Shown: piece after piece, positions 8,179 through 16,800 of the stretch | How positions within the stretch are numbered: the first letter of the stretch is position 1 | Layout of the letters: the number at the start of each line of letters is the position of its first letter | Source of the DNA: Onthovicinus sp900555545 | Lineage (GTDB): Bacteria; Bacillota; Clostridia; Oscillospirales; Acutalibacteraceae | Direction: 5' to 3' | Assembly (NCBI GenBank): GCA_949296915.1 | Contig: CASFPX010000006.1 | Location: 62,001 to 126,000 of the forward strand | DNA: 64,000 nucleotides | The notes under the pieces: model-generated | The model's input: only the letters and a program-made list of their open reading frames with translations | What the model was told of the DNA's origin: nothing | Database searches by the model: none | Translations under genes and position numbers: made by a program

Positions 8179-8218
8179 TATTTTGCGTTTAGATTATCGT
8201 TGCAATTCAAAAACAAAA

Positions 8219-8257
8219 AAGCCCTGAAACCTTACATATCAAGGATTTCAAGGCTTT
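8219..8257 (-). terminator. Terminator of tRNA-Arg(ACG)
   Basis: Imperfect stem AAGCC-TGAAA.../...TTTCA-GGCTT directly behind the tRNA on the minus strand, followed by TTTTTTG; it also has Ts on the plus side. Confidence 0.75.
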
Positions 8258-8262
8258 TTCTC

Positions 8263-8339
8263 TGGCGCGCTCGGAGGGATTCGAACCCCCGACCTTTTGG
8301 TTCGTAGCCAAACACTCTATCCGACTGAGCTACGAGCGC
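8263..8339 (-). tRNA. tRNA-Arg (anticodon ACG)
   Basis: 77 nt including encoded CCA. Acceptor GCGCTCG/CGAGCGC, D-stem GCTC/GAGT, anticodon loop CTACGAA (anticodon ACG), T-arm GGGGG-TTCGAAT-CCCTC. The wobble A would be deaminated to inosine to read CGN codons. Confidence 0.97.
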
Positions 8340-8370
8340 AATTGTATGCTGCGGTTTTAACCGCCTAAAT

Positions 8371-8399
8371 ATAATAGCACACTTCAAGATAAAAAGCAA
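8371..8399 (-). promoter_or_regulatory. Promoter of tRNA-Arg(ACG)
   Basis: Minus-strand TTGCTT, 17-bp spacer, TATTAT, followed within 30 nt by the tRNA 5' end. Confidence 0.75.
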
Positions 8400-8474
8400 G
8401 AAAAAAATCGATCAATTATCAGTGCGGAAACCCGCAGTCTTTTGTTAATTCTTCCATCTATGCACCTGTACAGG

Positions 8475-9074
8475 CTATGCAAGCCCCTCATATTTATCAT
8501 ACAGGCAGCCTGCCCCCTGGAGCATCATACTTTCCGCCATGCGCGCAATTTCATCCGGCGGTGTTTCCAGTCCATCGCTCAGCCATTTTCGAAGCAGGCC
8601 AATGATCCCGCAGCTGACAAAGGTATAAAAGTAGTCGATCTGTTTTGGGGAGGCATTCTCAAAATAGATGCGATAGCTTTTCATCACAAATTCACGGCCG
8701 AATTGGACGAATTCGGCTAAGAACTTATCGTCCCCATAACGCCCCAGAATAACCTGACACATATCGGAGTTGTTTTGGATACACTCAAAAATCTTGGCCG
8801 TGATTTTTACGGGTGTCTGATCCACCGGATTGTTCGTCAGCAGGGATTTGAGCGCCTGATAGAACTCCCCCTTCAGATTGTCCACAATCTGGTCGCGCAG
8901 GTCGTATAGATCCAGATAGTGGTTGTAAAAGGTGCTGCGGTTGATGGAGGCCCGTTTGCACAGCTCGGAGATCGTGATGCTCTCAATCGGTTTTTCACGC
9001 ATGAGTTCGGTAAAAGCTTTGCGAATCATGAGTTGCGTCACCCGTGTGCGGTGATCGTTAGTGGATTTTTTCAT
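8475..9074 (-). CDS. TetR/AcrR family transcriptional regulator
   Basis: A 199-residue TetR-type repressor. The helix-turn-helix near residues 30-55 reads ITISELCKRASINRSTFYNH, with the recognition motif ending in FYNHY. The C-terminal ligand domain resembles the group often annotated TetR_C_7/33. It is transcribed divergently from the SDR gene at 9230 across a 155-bp AT-rich region, so it probably controls that gene and itself. An AGGGAG ribosome site precedes the ATG. The ligand is unknown. Confidence 0.88.
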   Translation of the reverse strand: MKKSTNDHRTRVTQLMIRKAFTELMREKPIESITISELCKRASINRSTFYNHYLDLYDLRDQIVDNLKGEFYQALKSLLTNNPVDQTPVKITAKIFECIQNNSDMCQVILGRYGDDKFLAEFVQFGREFVMKSYRIYFENASPKQIDYFYTFVSCGIIGLLRKWLSDGLETPPDEIARMAESMMLQGAGCLYDKYEGLA

Positions 9075-9145
9075 AAAAATTCTCCCTTGTAGCGGAACTG
9101 TATAGGTTTTATTTATACTTTTTACATTTTATTAATAAATTGGTG

Positions 9146-9174
9146 TTGATTTGGACGATTTTTTTGATTATACT
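9146..9174 (+). promoter_or_regulatory. Promoter of the SDR gene
   Basis: TTGATT (9146-9151), 17-bp spacer, TATACT (9169-9174), about 55 nt before the start codon and between the divergent TetR and SDR genes. Confidence 0.7.
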
Positions 9175-9229
9175 ACATTTGAAGAATAAAATCAACACGA
9201 TGTCGCATAATATTGTGGGGTGTATATTT

Positions 9230-10240
9230 ATGTCGAATAGGATCTATGTTATCACAGGGGCCAACGGGCACCTGGGCGGGACGATTGTGCGGATGTTGCG
9301 CCGCGGAGAAGACGAGGTACGCGGATTTGTCCTAACCGGTTCCCGGGTTCAGGACCGCGATAATGTCACCTATTATCAGGGAGATGTGCGCAATAAGGAG
9401 ACGCTCCGCCCGCTGTTTGAGCATACGGACGGGCGCGAGATTGTCGTGATCCACGCGGCGGGGATGATCGATATTTCGGAGAAGGTCTCCCCCAGGGTCT
9501 ACGATGTCAATGTCCAGGGGACTAAAAATGTGGTGTCCCTCTGTGAGGAATATCGGGTCAAGAGGCTTGTCTATGTCAGCTCTGTCCACGCGATCCCGGA
9601 AGGCGAGAAAGGCTGCGTGCTGGAGGAGACATACGATTTTTCCCCGGATAAGGTTCACGGCGGCTATGCCAAGACGAAGGCGGAAGCTACAGCCGCTGTT
9701 TTGGCCGCCGTGCGGGAGCAAGGCCTCGATGCAGTGGTTGTCCATCCCTCTGGGATCATCGGCCCTTATGACGATGAGGGGAACCATCTGGTCCAGCTGA
9801 TTGGGGACTATATTAAAAAGCGCCTGCCCGCATGTGTGCGCGGCGGCTATGACTTTGTGGATGTACGGGATGTAGCCAAAGGATGCCTATCTGCTGTGGA
9901 TCACGGGCGGAAGGGCAACTGCTACATCCTCTCCAATCGCCACTATGAGGTGAAGGATGTGCTCGACATGACGCGCCATGTCTGCGGCGGCCGAAAACTC
10001 CCGGTGCTGCCGATGTGGATGGCCAAGGCTGGCGCGCCGATTCTGGAGGGCGTGGCAAAAGTCCGCAAGGAGCGTCCGCTCTATACCAAATACTCGCTTT
10101 ATACGCTCACGAGCAACGATCGCTTCTCCCACGATAAGGCAACCATGGAACTGGGCTACAGGCCGCGCGACCTGCGCATGACAGTTGCCGACACCGTCCG
10201 CTGGTTGACACGCAAAAGATGTCCGGTGGCAGCAAGATAA
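9230..10240 (+). CDS. Extended SDR / NAD-dependent epimerase-dehydratase family protein
   Basis: A 336-residue Rossmann enzyme. The dinucleotide motif VITGANGHLGG is at the extreme N-terminus. Other features are the conserved HAAG segment, the Ser of VYVSSVHA and the catalytic YAKTKAEA (YxxxK). It fits extended SDRs of the 3-beta-HSD/dihydroflavonol reductase/epimerase type acting on sugars or steroid- or terpene-like alcohols; the substrate is not inferable. The start at 9230 is chosen because the Rossmann motif begins 8 residues later; the open frame upstream is AT-rich promoter. Divergent from a TetR regulator. Confidence 0.85.
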   Translation: MSNRIYVITGANGHLGGTIVRMLRRGEDEVRGFVLTGSRVQDRDNVTYYQGDVRNKETLRPLFEHTDGREIVVIHAAGMIDISEKVSPRVYDVNVQGTKNVVSLCEEYRVKRLVYVSSVHAIPEGEKGCVLEETYDFSPDKVHGGYAKTKAEATAAVLAAVREQGLDAVVVHPSGIIGPYDDEGNHLVQLIGDYIKKRLPACVRGGYDFVDVRDVAKGCLSAVDHGRKGNCYILSNRHYEVKDVLDMTRHVCGGRKLPVLPMWMAKAGAPILEGVAKVRKERPLYTKYSLYTLTSNDRFSHDKATMELGYRPRDLRMTVADTVRWLTRKRCPVAAR

Positions 10241-10256
10241 AGTGGAATAAAAACCG

Positions 10257-10281
10257 GGGCGGGATTTTTCCCGCCCTTTTT
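10257..10281 (+). terminator. Terminator after the SDR gene
   Basis: GGGCGGGA-TTTT-TCCCGCCC followed by TTTTT. Confidence 0.88.
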
Positions 10282-10283
10282 GC

Positions 10284-10312
10284 TTGCACTTTGATGCTAT
10301 ATCGGATAAAAT
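10284..10312 (+). promoter_or_regulatory. Promoter of the ArsR-type regulator gene
   Basis: TTGCAC (10284-10289), 17-bp spacer, TAAAAT (10307-10312). Confidence 0.55.
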
Positions 10313-10347
10313 GAAGATAGAAATATTTGATGGAAGTGATGCAACGC

Positions 10348-11370
10348 ATGACGCCGATCATACATCGGGTGCCTTTGATGATGCTTGAGACGCTGGGGCT
10401 GCTGTATATTGAGTCCAATTTTCAGGATCTCCGCCCACTGGAGATGGCGATCTGGGGGGAGGATTTGATGCAGCAGGTGGAAATGCAGCCGCGCCTGAGG
10501 AGCTATGAGCGCTATGTGCAGGAGTTTCGCCGGTATCGGAAGATTTCCGATGTATGGGAATTTTTTGGTTCGATCCCAATCGGGGAGTATGTCCTGCTCG
10601 GGGCGTGCTTTTTACTCGATCGAGGGCTGCTTTACCGCGCTACCGAATGGGGGCGCGGCAAACTTCGTGATTTGCTGGAGCAGGCCTATCGGTATATCTG
10701 GGATAGCGGACTGGTTCTGATTGATTTGGAGGGCTGCGACTGCGCGCTGGAGAGCTACCTGAGGCAGGATGTGTGCAGTGAGGAATTTGAATCCCTCTGC
10801 CGGGATCCAGAGCAGTATTTTCCACAGCTGGCGGAGCTGGTGCGGGAAAATATTCCCGCGGCGGAGATGGCATGGGAGGCTGTACGTCCGGAAGTTCGGG
10901 GGTTTATGGATCGCTACTGGTGTCCAGAATACTTTTTGGCTCACTCCCTGCTCTCTAAGGACTCATCAGTGCAGGAAATTTATCCGGTCTTTTTTACGGT
11001 CTATTCCTCCTGGATGATGGGAGAGATCTGCTATTGCGGGATCTATAATATTGCCATCCCTCAGAAGTCCAATGCCGAAGAGGAGCAGAAACTCCTGCTG
11101 AATGTCTCCAAGGCGCTCAGCGACCCCAGCCGGCTGGATATTTTGACCCTGCTGCGTGAAAAGCCCTGCTATAACCGGGAGATTGCCGAAAAGCTGGGTC
11201 TCTCCCCGGCGACTGTGATGCACCACACGGATCTCTTGATTCAGAGCGGTTTAGTCGCACTTACACCGGGAGTGGAAAATCAAAAAAGGATTTATTTTCA
11301 GCTGGTTCCTGAACAGTTCAAACGATATGAGTGGGTTTTGACAAATCGATTAATTCAAAATAATATTTGA
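10348..11370 (+). CDS. Large ArsR-type winged-helix regulator
   Basis: About 340 residues, three times the usual ArsR length. The first ~250 residues form an undefined helical sensor-like domain; the C-terminus is an ArsR/SmtB winged helix (LSDPSRLDILTLLREKP, then NREIAEKLGLSPATVMHHTD). The metal-binding cysteines of classical ArsR proteins are absent, so the effector is probably not a metal. It is immediately upstream of a sugar-symporter gene whose promoter carries a tandem repeat, so it is likely the local regulator. Starts at 10330 and 10348 are both possible; the latter has GGAAG at 10 nt. Confidence 0.8.
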   Translation: MTPIIHRVPLMMLETLGLLYIESNFQDLRPLEMAIWGEDLMQQVEMQPRLRSYERYVQEFRRYRKISDVWEFFGSIPIGEYVLLGACFLLDRGLLYRATEWGRGKLRDLLEQAYRYIWDSGLVLIDLEGCDCALESYLRQDVCSEEFESLCRDPEQYFPQLAELVRENIPAAEMAWEAVRPEVRGFMDRYWCPEYFLAHSLLSKDSSVQEIYPVFFTVYSSWMMGEICYCGIYNIAIPQKSNAEEEQKLLLNVSKALSDPSRLDILTLLREKPCYNREIAEKLGLSPATVMHHTDLLIQSGLVALTPGVENQKRIYFQLVPEQFKRYEWVLTNRLIQNNI

Positions 11371-11403
11371 TAAATATAAAATATAATTTGACATATATAA
11401 AAT
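11365..11403 (+). repeat. Tandem 18-bp operator-like repeat over the symporter promoter
   Basis: ATTTGATAAATATAAAAT (11365-11382) and ATTTGACATATATAAAAT (11386-11403) match at 16 of 18 positions with a 21-bp period. The first copy begins inside the regulator's last codons; the second overlaps the -35 of the next gene. Likely binding sites for the upstream ArsR-type protein. Confidence 0.6.
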
Positions 11404-11416
11404 TATGTGCTATGAT
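11388..11416 (+). promoter_or_regulatory. Strong sigma-A promoter of the MFS symporter gene
   Basis: Consensus TTGACA (11388-11393), 17-bp spacer, TATGAT (11411-11416), 22 nt before the start codon. Confidence 0.85.
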
Positions 11417-11438
11417 GCTCTCATAAGGAGGGGGAATC

Positions 11439-12863
11439 ATGGCACATCGTTCTTTACCGGACGGCAGGCTTGTGGGCAATGGGGAGGCCGCCGCCTATGG
11501 GCTCGCGGGTGGCGGGCAGGTGTTTGGCTATTCGCTGGTGACCAGCTATCTGATGTATTTCTACATCAACGTATTCCACATCGACCCGCGCGTGGTCGGG
11601 CTGATGCTCTTCATTGAGGGCATCTGGGATATCGTCAACAATCCGTTGGCAGGGATGGTGATCGACCGTACGCGGACAAAGCACGGCAAGATGATCCCAT
11701 ACCTGCGCATCTTTATGGCGCCGCTCGCGGTGTTTACGATTCTGCTCTTTATCGGGCCGTACCTGATCGATGATCCGTCGGCCTTCGCGCCGTCTAAAAT
11801 TGCGTGGATGTTTATCACCTACTTTGCGTGGGAGATTTTTTACACGATTACGGATGTCTCCTACTGGGGGCTTTCGGCTGCGATTTCACCGAACGAACAG
11901 GACCGCAGCCGGGTGCTTACATTCAACAATATATCCCAAAACATCGGCAGCACGATCCCGCTGATATTGGCGCCGCTCCTGATGGATTATTCCGCGGCCA
12001 ATCCGGCGAAGCTGGAAATGCGCGGCGTGTTCCTGATCCTGGGTCTGGCGGCCGGGATTATAGGGATCGGATTATTTTCCCTGGCAGGGATCTGCTGCAG
12101 GGAGCGGGTGGAGCAGTCCCAGGAGGGGTCGACATTCCGGGAGAGCGCCCGGGAGCTGGTGCGTAACCCGGGGCTGCGGCTGATCGTGCTCTCCGGCCTG
12201 ATCCGCTCCCTGGCGGGTGTGGGGAGTGTGCTCCAGAACTACTACTTTATCGATGTGCTCGGATATGCCAGCATGGGTGTGCTGGTGGGAGTCCCGTCCA
12301 TGATCACCTGGTGCTTTTCCTATGCGCTGCTGCCGAGAATCCGCCGGCGGTATAATGCACGCCAGTTTTCCATTCTCAGTGCTGCTTTGATTGGGGTATC
12401 CTGGCTCCTGGCATTCGGGATCGGTCTGCGCTGGTACCAGTCCGCTGCGGTGATGGTGCCGGTGCTGATGGTACAGAATGCCGTATTTGGCCTGATTTCC
12501 GCCCCGACGAGTATTATCCAGAATGAAATGCTCGCCGATGCGACCGACTACTCTGAGTGGACGACCGGCAAGCGCAGCGAGGGGATCAGCTTCTCCCTGC
12601 GGATCACCACCGTCAAGATCGGCGGTACGATTGTGCAGTCGATCGGCTCCGCGCTCCTCTCCCTGATCGGTTATGTCACCTCACCGGATAACGCGCGCGT
12701 ATCGCAGAGCAACGCAGTTCAGTTCCGTATCTGGATCATTTTCGCCTTGATCCCTGGAATCATCTATCTGCTCAGTGCCATCCCGTTTTTCTTCTACGAT
12801 CTCATTGGGGAAAAGCGCGAGCGCATGCTCCGGGAGCTGGAAGAGCGGCGGGGCAGAGTGTGA
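11439..12863 (+). CDS. MFS transporter, GPH (MelB-type) glycoside:cation symporter family
   Basis: A 474-residue protein with about 12 predicted membrane helices. The segment GIWDIVNNPLAGMVIDRTRT is the conserved N-terminal loop of the glycoside-pentoside-hexuronide family (MelB, XynP, UidB), and the C-half keeps EMLADATDYSEWTTGKR, another family hallmark. It should import a glycoside or related solute with Na+ or H+. AAGGAGGGG precedes the ATG. It is preceded by the ArsR-type regulator, with operator-like repeats between. The substrate is not predictable. Confidence 0.9.
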   Translation: MAHRSLPDGRLVGNGEAAAYGLAGGGQVFGYSLVTSYLMYFYINVFHIDPRVVGLMLFIEGIWDIVNNPLAGMVIDRTRTKHGKMIPYLRIFMAPLAVFTILLFIGPYLIDDPSAFAPSKIAWMFITYFAWEIFYTITDVSYWGLSAAISPNEQDRSRVLTFNNISQNIGSTIPLILAPLLMDYSAANPAKLEMRGVFLILGLAAGIIGIGLFSLAGICCRERVEQSQEGSTFRESARELVRNPGLRLIVLSGLIRSLAGVGSVLQNYYFIDVLGYASMGVLVGVPSMITWCFSYALLPRIRRRYNARQFSILSAALIGVSWLLAFGIGLRWYQSAAVMVPVLMVQNAVFGLISAPTSIIQNEMLADATDYSEWTTGKRSEGISFSLRITTVKIGGTIVQSIGSALLSLIGYVTSPDNARVSQSNAVQFRIWIIFALIPGIIYLLSAIPFFFYDLIGEKRERMLRELEERRGRV

Positions 12864-12900
12864 CCGGGTGAATGAGGGCGCACTTTAATAGAGGATAAAT

Positions 12901-12927
12901 GAAGGGACCCGTCTTGGGTCCCTTTTA
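12901..12927 (+). terminator. Terminator after the MFS symporter
   Basis: GGGACCC-GTCTT-GGGTCCC followed by TTTT; it overlaps the last codons of the convergent TetR gene. Confidence 0.8.
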
Positions 12928-13560
12928 CTTATCCCTTTTCATTGCACCATACAGCAATAGATGGATTAACCGGTCAAAGCGGCGTAGATTGGCGTTCATT
13001 AGTTCCTCGGATGGATTTTCCGGATCCCAGTTTGGAATACCGAAATCAAACTGGATCCGGTTTAATGAGACACGCACCACTTCGGTAGCGAGGTCGATGT
13101 CTGACAGTAAATCACCGGAATATAATTCAAAGATATTATGAATCAACTGATTGATACACCGATAATACGCCTGCATACATTCGGCGGTTTTACCGCTGGG
13201 ATCCTCTGGCGGGTTGAACCACTTTAATGTGGAGAACATGACAATTGGATGATAGGGGTTCTGCAGGAAGAAATACTGCCGCCGGTGGAAAAAATCGTGA
13301 AAGTTTTGCTCGATGGTCGCAGCAGGTTCCGGGCGGTAGCGGCTCATAAAATCGGTGAACTCCTGGTAGGTTTTGCAGGCGCAGGCGTGGAACAGCGACT
13401 CCTTGTCACTAAAGTAGTGATAGAGTTTTCCTTTTGAGATATGACCTTGTTGGCAAATGCGGTTGATGGAGGATTCCTGATAGCCGTATTTGCCAAATTC
13501 CCGGATGGCGGCGTGCGTAATCTGGGATAGGCTCTCCTGATTGCGTTCTTCCTGAGTCAT
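12925..13560 (-). CDS. TetR family transcriptional regulator
   Basis: A 211-residue TetR protein. Its N-terminal helix-turn-helix is ESSINRICQQGHISKGKLYH with FSDKESLF following, the classical SKGxLYxYF recognition signature. The C-terminal domain is unassigned. The start at 13560 has AGGGGG upstream; the open frame extends 45 nt further. A palindrome GACCG-CT-CGGTC lies 112 bp upstream, between this gene and the divergent wall-protein gene, and may be its operator. Confidence 0.87.
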   Translation of the reverse strand: MTQEERNQESLSQITHAAIREFGKYGYQESSINRICQQGHISKGKLYHYFSDKESLFHACACKTYQEFTDFMSRYRPEPAATIEQNFHDFFHRRQYFFLQNPYHPIVMFSTLKWFNPPEDPSGKTAECMQAYYRCINQLIHNIFELYSGDLLSDIDLATEVVRVSLNRIQFDFGIPNWDPENPSEELMNANLRRFDRLIHLLLYGAMKRDK

Positions 13561-13671
13561 ATATTGATCCCCCTTTGCGTCAGAATTTATACTGTATGAT
13601 AACACACCGGAGGATGAAAGTAAAGTGTAAAAAAACAGACCACGTGGTTTTATTTTAAAATGATAGATTTG

Positions 13672-13683
13672 GACCGCTCGGTC
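13672..13683. promoter_or_regulatory. Palindromic TetR-type operator candidate
   Basis: Perfect palindrome GACCGCTCGGTC, matching the GACCGNNCGGTC half-site architecture common for TetR regulators, in the 306-bp space between a divergent TetR gene and the wall-protein gene. The rest of 13561-13866 is AT-rich, with no gene, and holds two copies of AAAAAACAGACCAC (13630-13643 and 13805-13818). Confidence 0.5.
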
Positions 13684-13866
13684 TTAAACCGCCTGTTTTT
13701 TTTACAAATAGTATGCTTAAACGTTGTAAATTCTATCAATTTACAAAATCAAGCGTTCCGATTATAATTTTGAATAGTGGAGAACGAATATTTTGCTGGC
13801 TGCGAAAAAACAGACCACTTTTCAACTTCCACGAGATTTCACTTGATGAAAGGAGTTAAAAAGTCC

Positions 13867-16800
13867 ATGAAAATGAGAAGATGGAAACGGACATTAAGCG
13901 CTGTGCTCGCAGGAGCAATGGTTGTAACGTCCCTTTCCGCAGCATTGACGGCCTGGGCCGCAGAGGGCGACGAAACGGAGCCTGAGCGCGATCCTGCTGT
14001 GGTCGCCGTCGAGGAAAAAATTTCAGACTGGTACAGTACACATCGCTCTAAGATGTACAGTGCCAAGGAAGAGGATGCTCAAGCCCGAGAAGATGCGCGT
14101 GATGCCTACGAGGATGTCTCCAAGGATGTCAAAGCGCTGACCGAGGCACAGAAACTTGAATTAAATATCAACAACTATGTATACTGGCTGTATACAGTGG
14201 CGGAGGATGTGGCGCACGGCCACAATGAGGATACGCTGAAGAGCCTTGCGATCGGGGATCGGGTCGATTCTACATCGAATCTGAGCGCAGAAGTTTTCGA
14301 AATTGCCGGTGCGCTTCCCGCCTCCTATCAGGCGGCATACGACGCCTACCACGCCGCTCTGACAACTCCGGCCTATACGGATGCGGAGGGCGAAGTGTTT
14401 TATCTGCCCGACAATGATAAGGCCAACTACAAGGACAATCAGACGGCTCAGGATTTGATCGCTGCCCTGAATACAGCAGTCTCCGGGTTGGATATGGCCG
14501 GTCTGGAGTTTGCGGGGCGCCTGCGTCCCTATGTGGCCAATGACACGGAGAAGGTAGAGCGTGCGGGATTCTACTTTGCCTGCTCCACGCCGACGGTAAC
14601 AAGCTATACGGCAGAGGATGTATTTGACTATCTTGGCGCGTACAACTTCTTTATGCAGCAGGATCTGCTCGGCAGTGGTTCGACGCCTGCCAGTACGTTT
14701 GCCTACAGGGATTATGTGACGCGCGGCGGTACATCCGGCGCTTATACCTACACCTGGGCGGAGGGAAAGAGCGCTCAGGATTACCTGGATGCGTTTGACG
14801 CCTACGCCGCCTCTTTTGAGACGGATGTGGTTGCCCCTTCCAGGGCGGCGCTCGATATCCTGCTTCCAATCATGGAAAAATTTGATGCGTACAAGGGCCT
14901 GACCAAGGCAGTGACCCTGACGCTGGATGCAGGGGATGGATACTATGCCGGCACGCCGGATGAGGCGGCGATCCGCGAGGCACTCGAGGAGGTTGACGCC
15001 CTATCCGATACGGCGGCGGTGATGTATGATTTTATTGGCCGCAGCATCAGTGAATTTAAGTTTGCTGCCCAGCCGCAAAATGTATATACAGCCGATACGA
15101 TTACACCGGAATTGGCCTTTACCAGGTATTCCCGGGTGAACACGCGTAGCCTGTATTACTTTAATTCTGATCTGAAGGACTATTTAACCCAGCTGGATCT
15201 TCAGACCTTCATTGAGGATGTGAATGCGGCGGATCTTGACACGTTGACGGACGAACAGATCGAGGAATTCCGCGCACGCTACCTTGCGCTCGGCGATTTC
15301 CAGAGCGATGTCCCGGCGGAGACCTTTGCCAAATTTAAAGAGATGATTAAACCGGCTGTAGGGGAGGATACCTTTGCGGATGATCTCGCCTCTTTCGCGC
15401 CGCACGCGATTGACAAGAGCAAGCTGACAGGTTCAGTTGTCTCTGTCTATGGTGGTACGCAGTATGCAGTGGATGCGTTGTGGAGTATGGTTAAGAGCCT
15501 GCTGCCCTCCATTGCGCCGGATGTTGATCTCACCAATGGGCTGGATGGGCTGTTGGAGCAATATCTGTACACGGATTCGATCGTCGAAGCTATCTTTGAT
15601 CTGTATGCGACACTGTCCCACAATACGATGGATATCGGCATGATGGGCATGACGCTCGGCGATGTGATCAGCATGGTCATCGCTCCCGACGATCTTGCCG
15701 GAATGCTTGAGGAAGAGAAGTTTGCCGGTGCGGTTGAAAAGATCAATGCGATCCCCGCTGTCACAGAAGAGGAGGAGGCGCAGGGAGTCAATGAGCTCGA
15801 CAAGCTTGCAGCCGTTGACTTTGCAGACGCTGACTTCGGCTTTACGAATGGCGACCGCGCAGGCTTTGTAGACGCACTGCTGGCGGCCCTCCGCCCGATC
15901 ACTACGATCCTGTCGCCGGATGCGACGATCATCATTATCAAGCTGGGCGTTCAGATGTGCGACTACGTCAACGCGGACGGCGAGTACATCACGGGTGTAT
16001 ACGGCAATCTGATCCCGCTGCTGGAGCAGTTGGGGATGAATGTCCCCACGACAGAGGAGTATGCGGAGAATTACAATCGTGTACTGGCGGAGACGGGCAG
16101 CAAGAATATCGCTGCCGACGAGTATATCCGCCCGGTGATCGATGCCCTCTTTGAGGATGTTGTGGATCCAATTGCAGCGGATCCTCTCAATGCGCTGATC
16201 GATTTCCTGCCGCGTCTGGCGCATGTCGTTGAGGACAGTATTGCCGTCGAGAACGAGGATGGCAGCGTATCCTATACCAATATCCTTGATACACAGGTCA
16301 AGGCGGCAATCGCCCAGATGGGCGGTACACTTGGCGGTTTGGCCGGATCTTTGGATCTGACAGAGGATGCGATCAATGCAATGATCCCGGATGAGATTTC
16401 CATCCCGCTGAATGAGACCACGAACCTGACGCTGAAGCTTGCGGATATCGATTGGGATATGCTCGCCGATTGCGCGACGCTGTCGGTTGTCCCGAGTAAC
16501 AGCAATGCCAATGCCTATACACTGCTGCGTACGGGCGAGGCGGAGACCGTATTCACGGAACTCTTCTACTACCTGTATACGGCGCTGTTTGGTGACCCGG
16601 CTGCGGATGGCGGCGCACAGCTGAATGCGACAATTGCCGCGGTCAAGCAGCTGTTGGGTGAAGATATGAGCGGGCTCATCGATATGATGGTGACCCCAAT
16701 GCTTGCCAATGGCAAAGAGGACGCCTATGTCAATATCCTCCAGCTGGTGGCCGGGGATTATCAGTCAAATGTAATTGATCAGACGGTGACCATCAACGCA

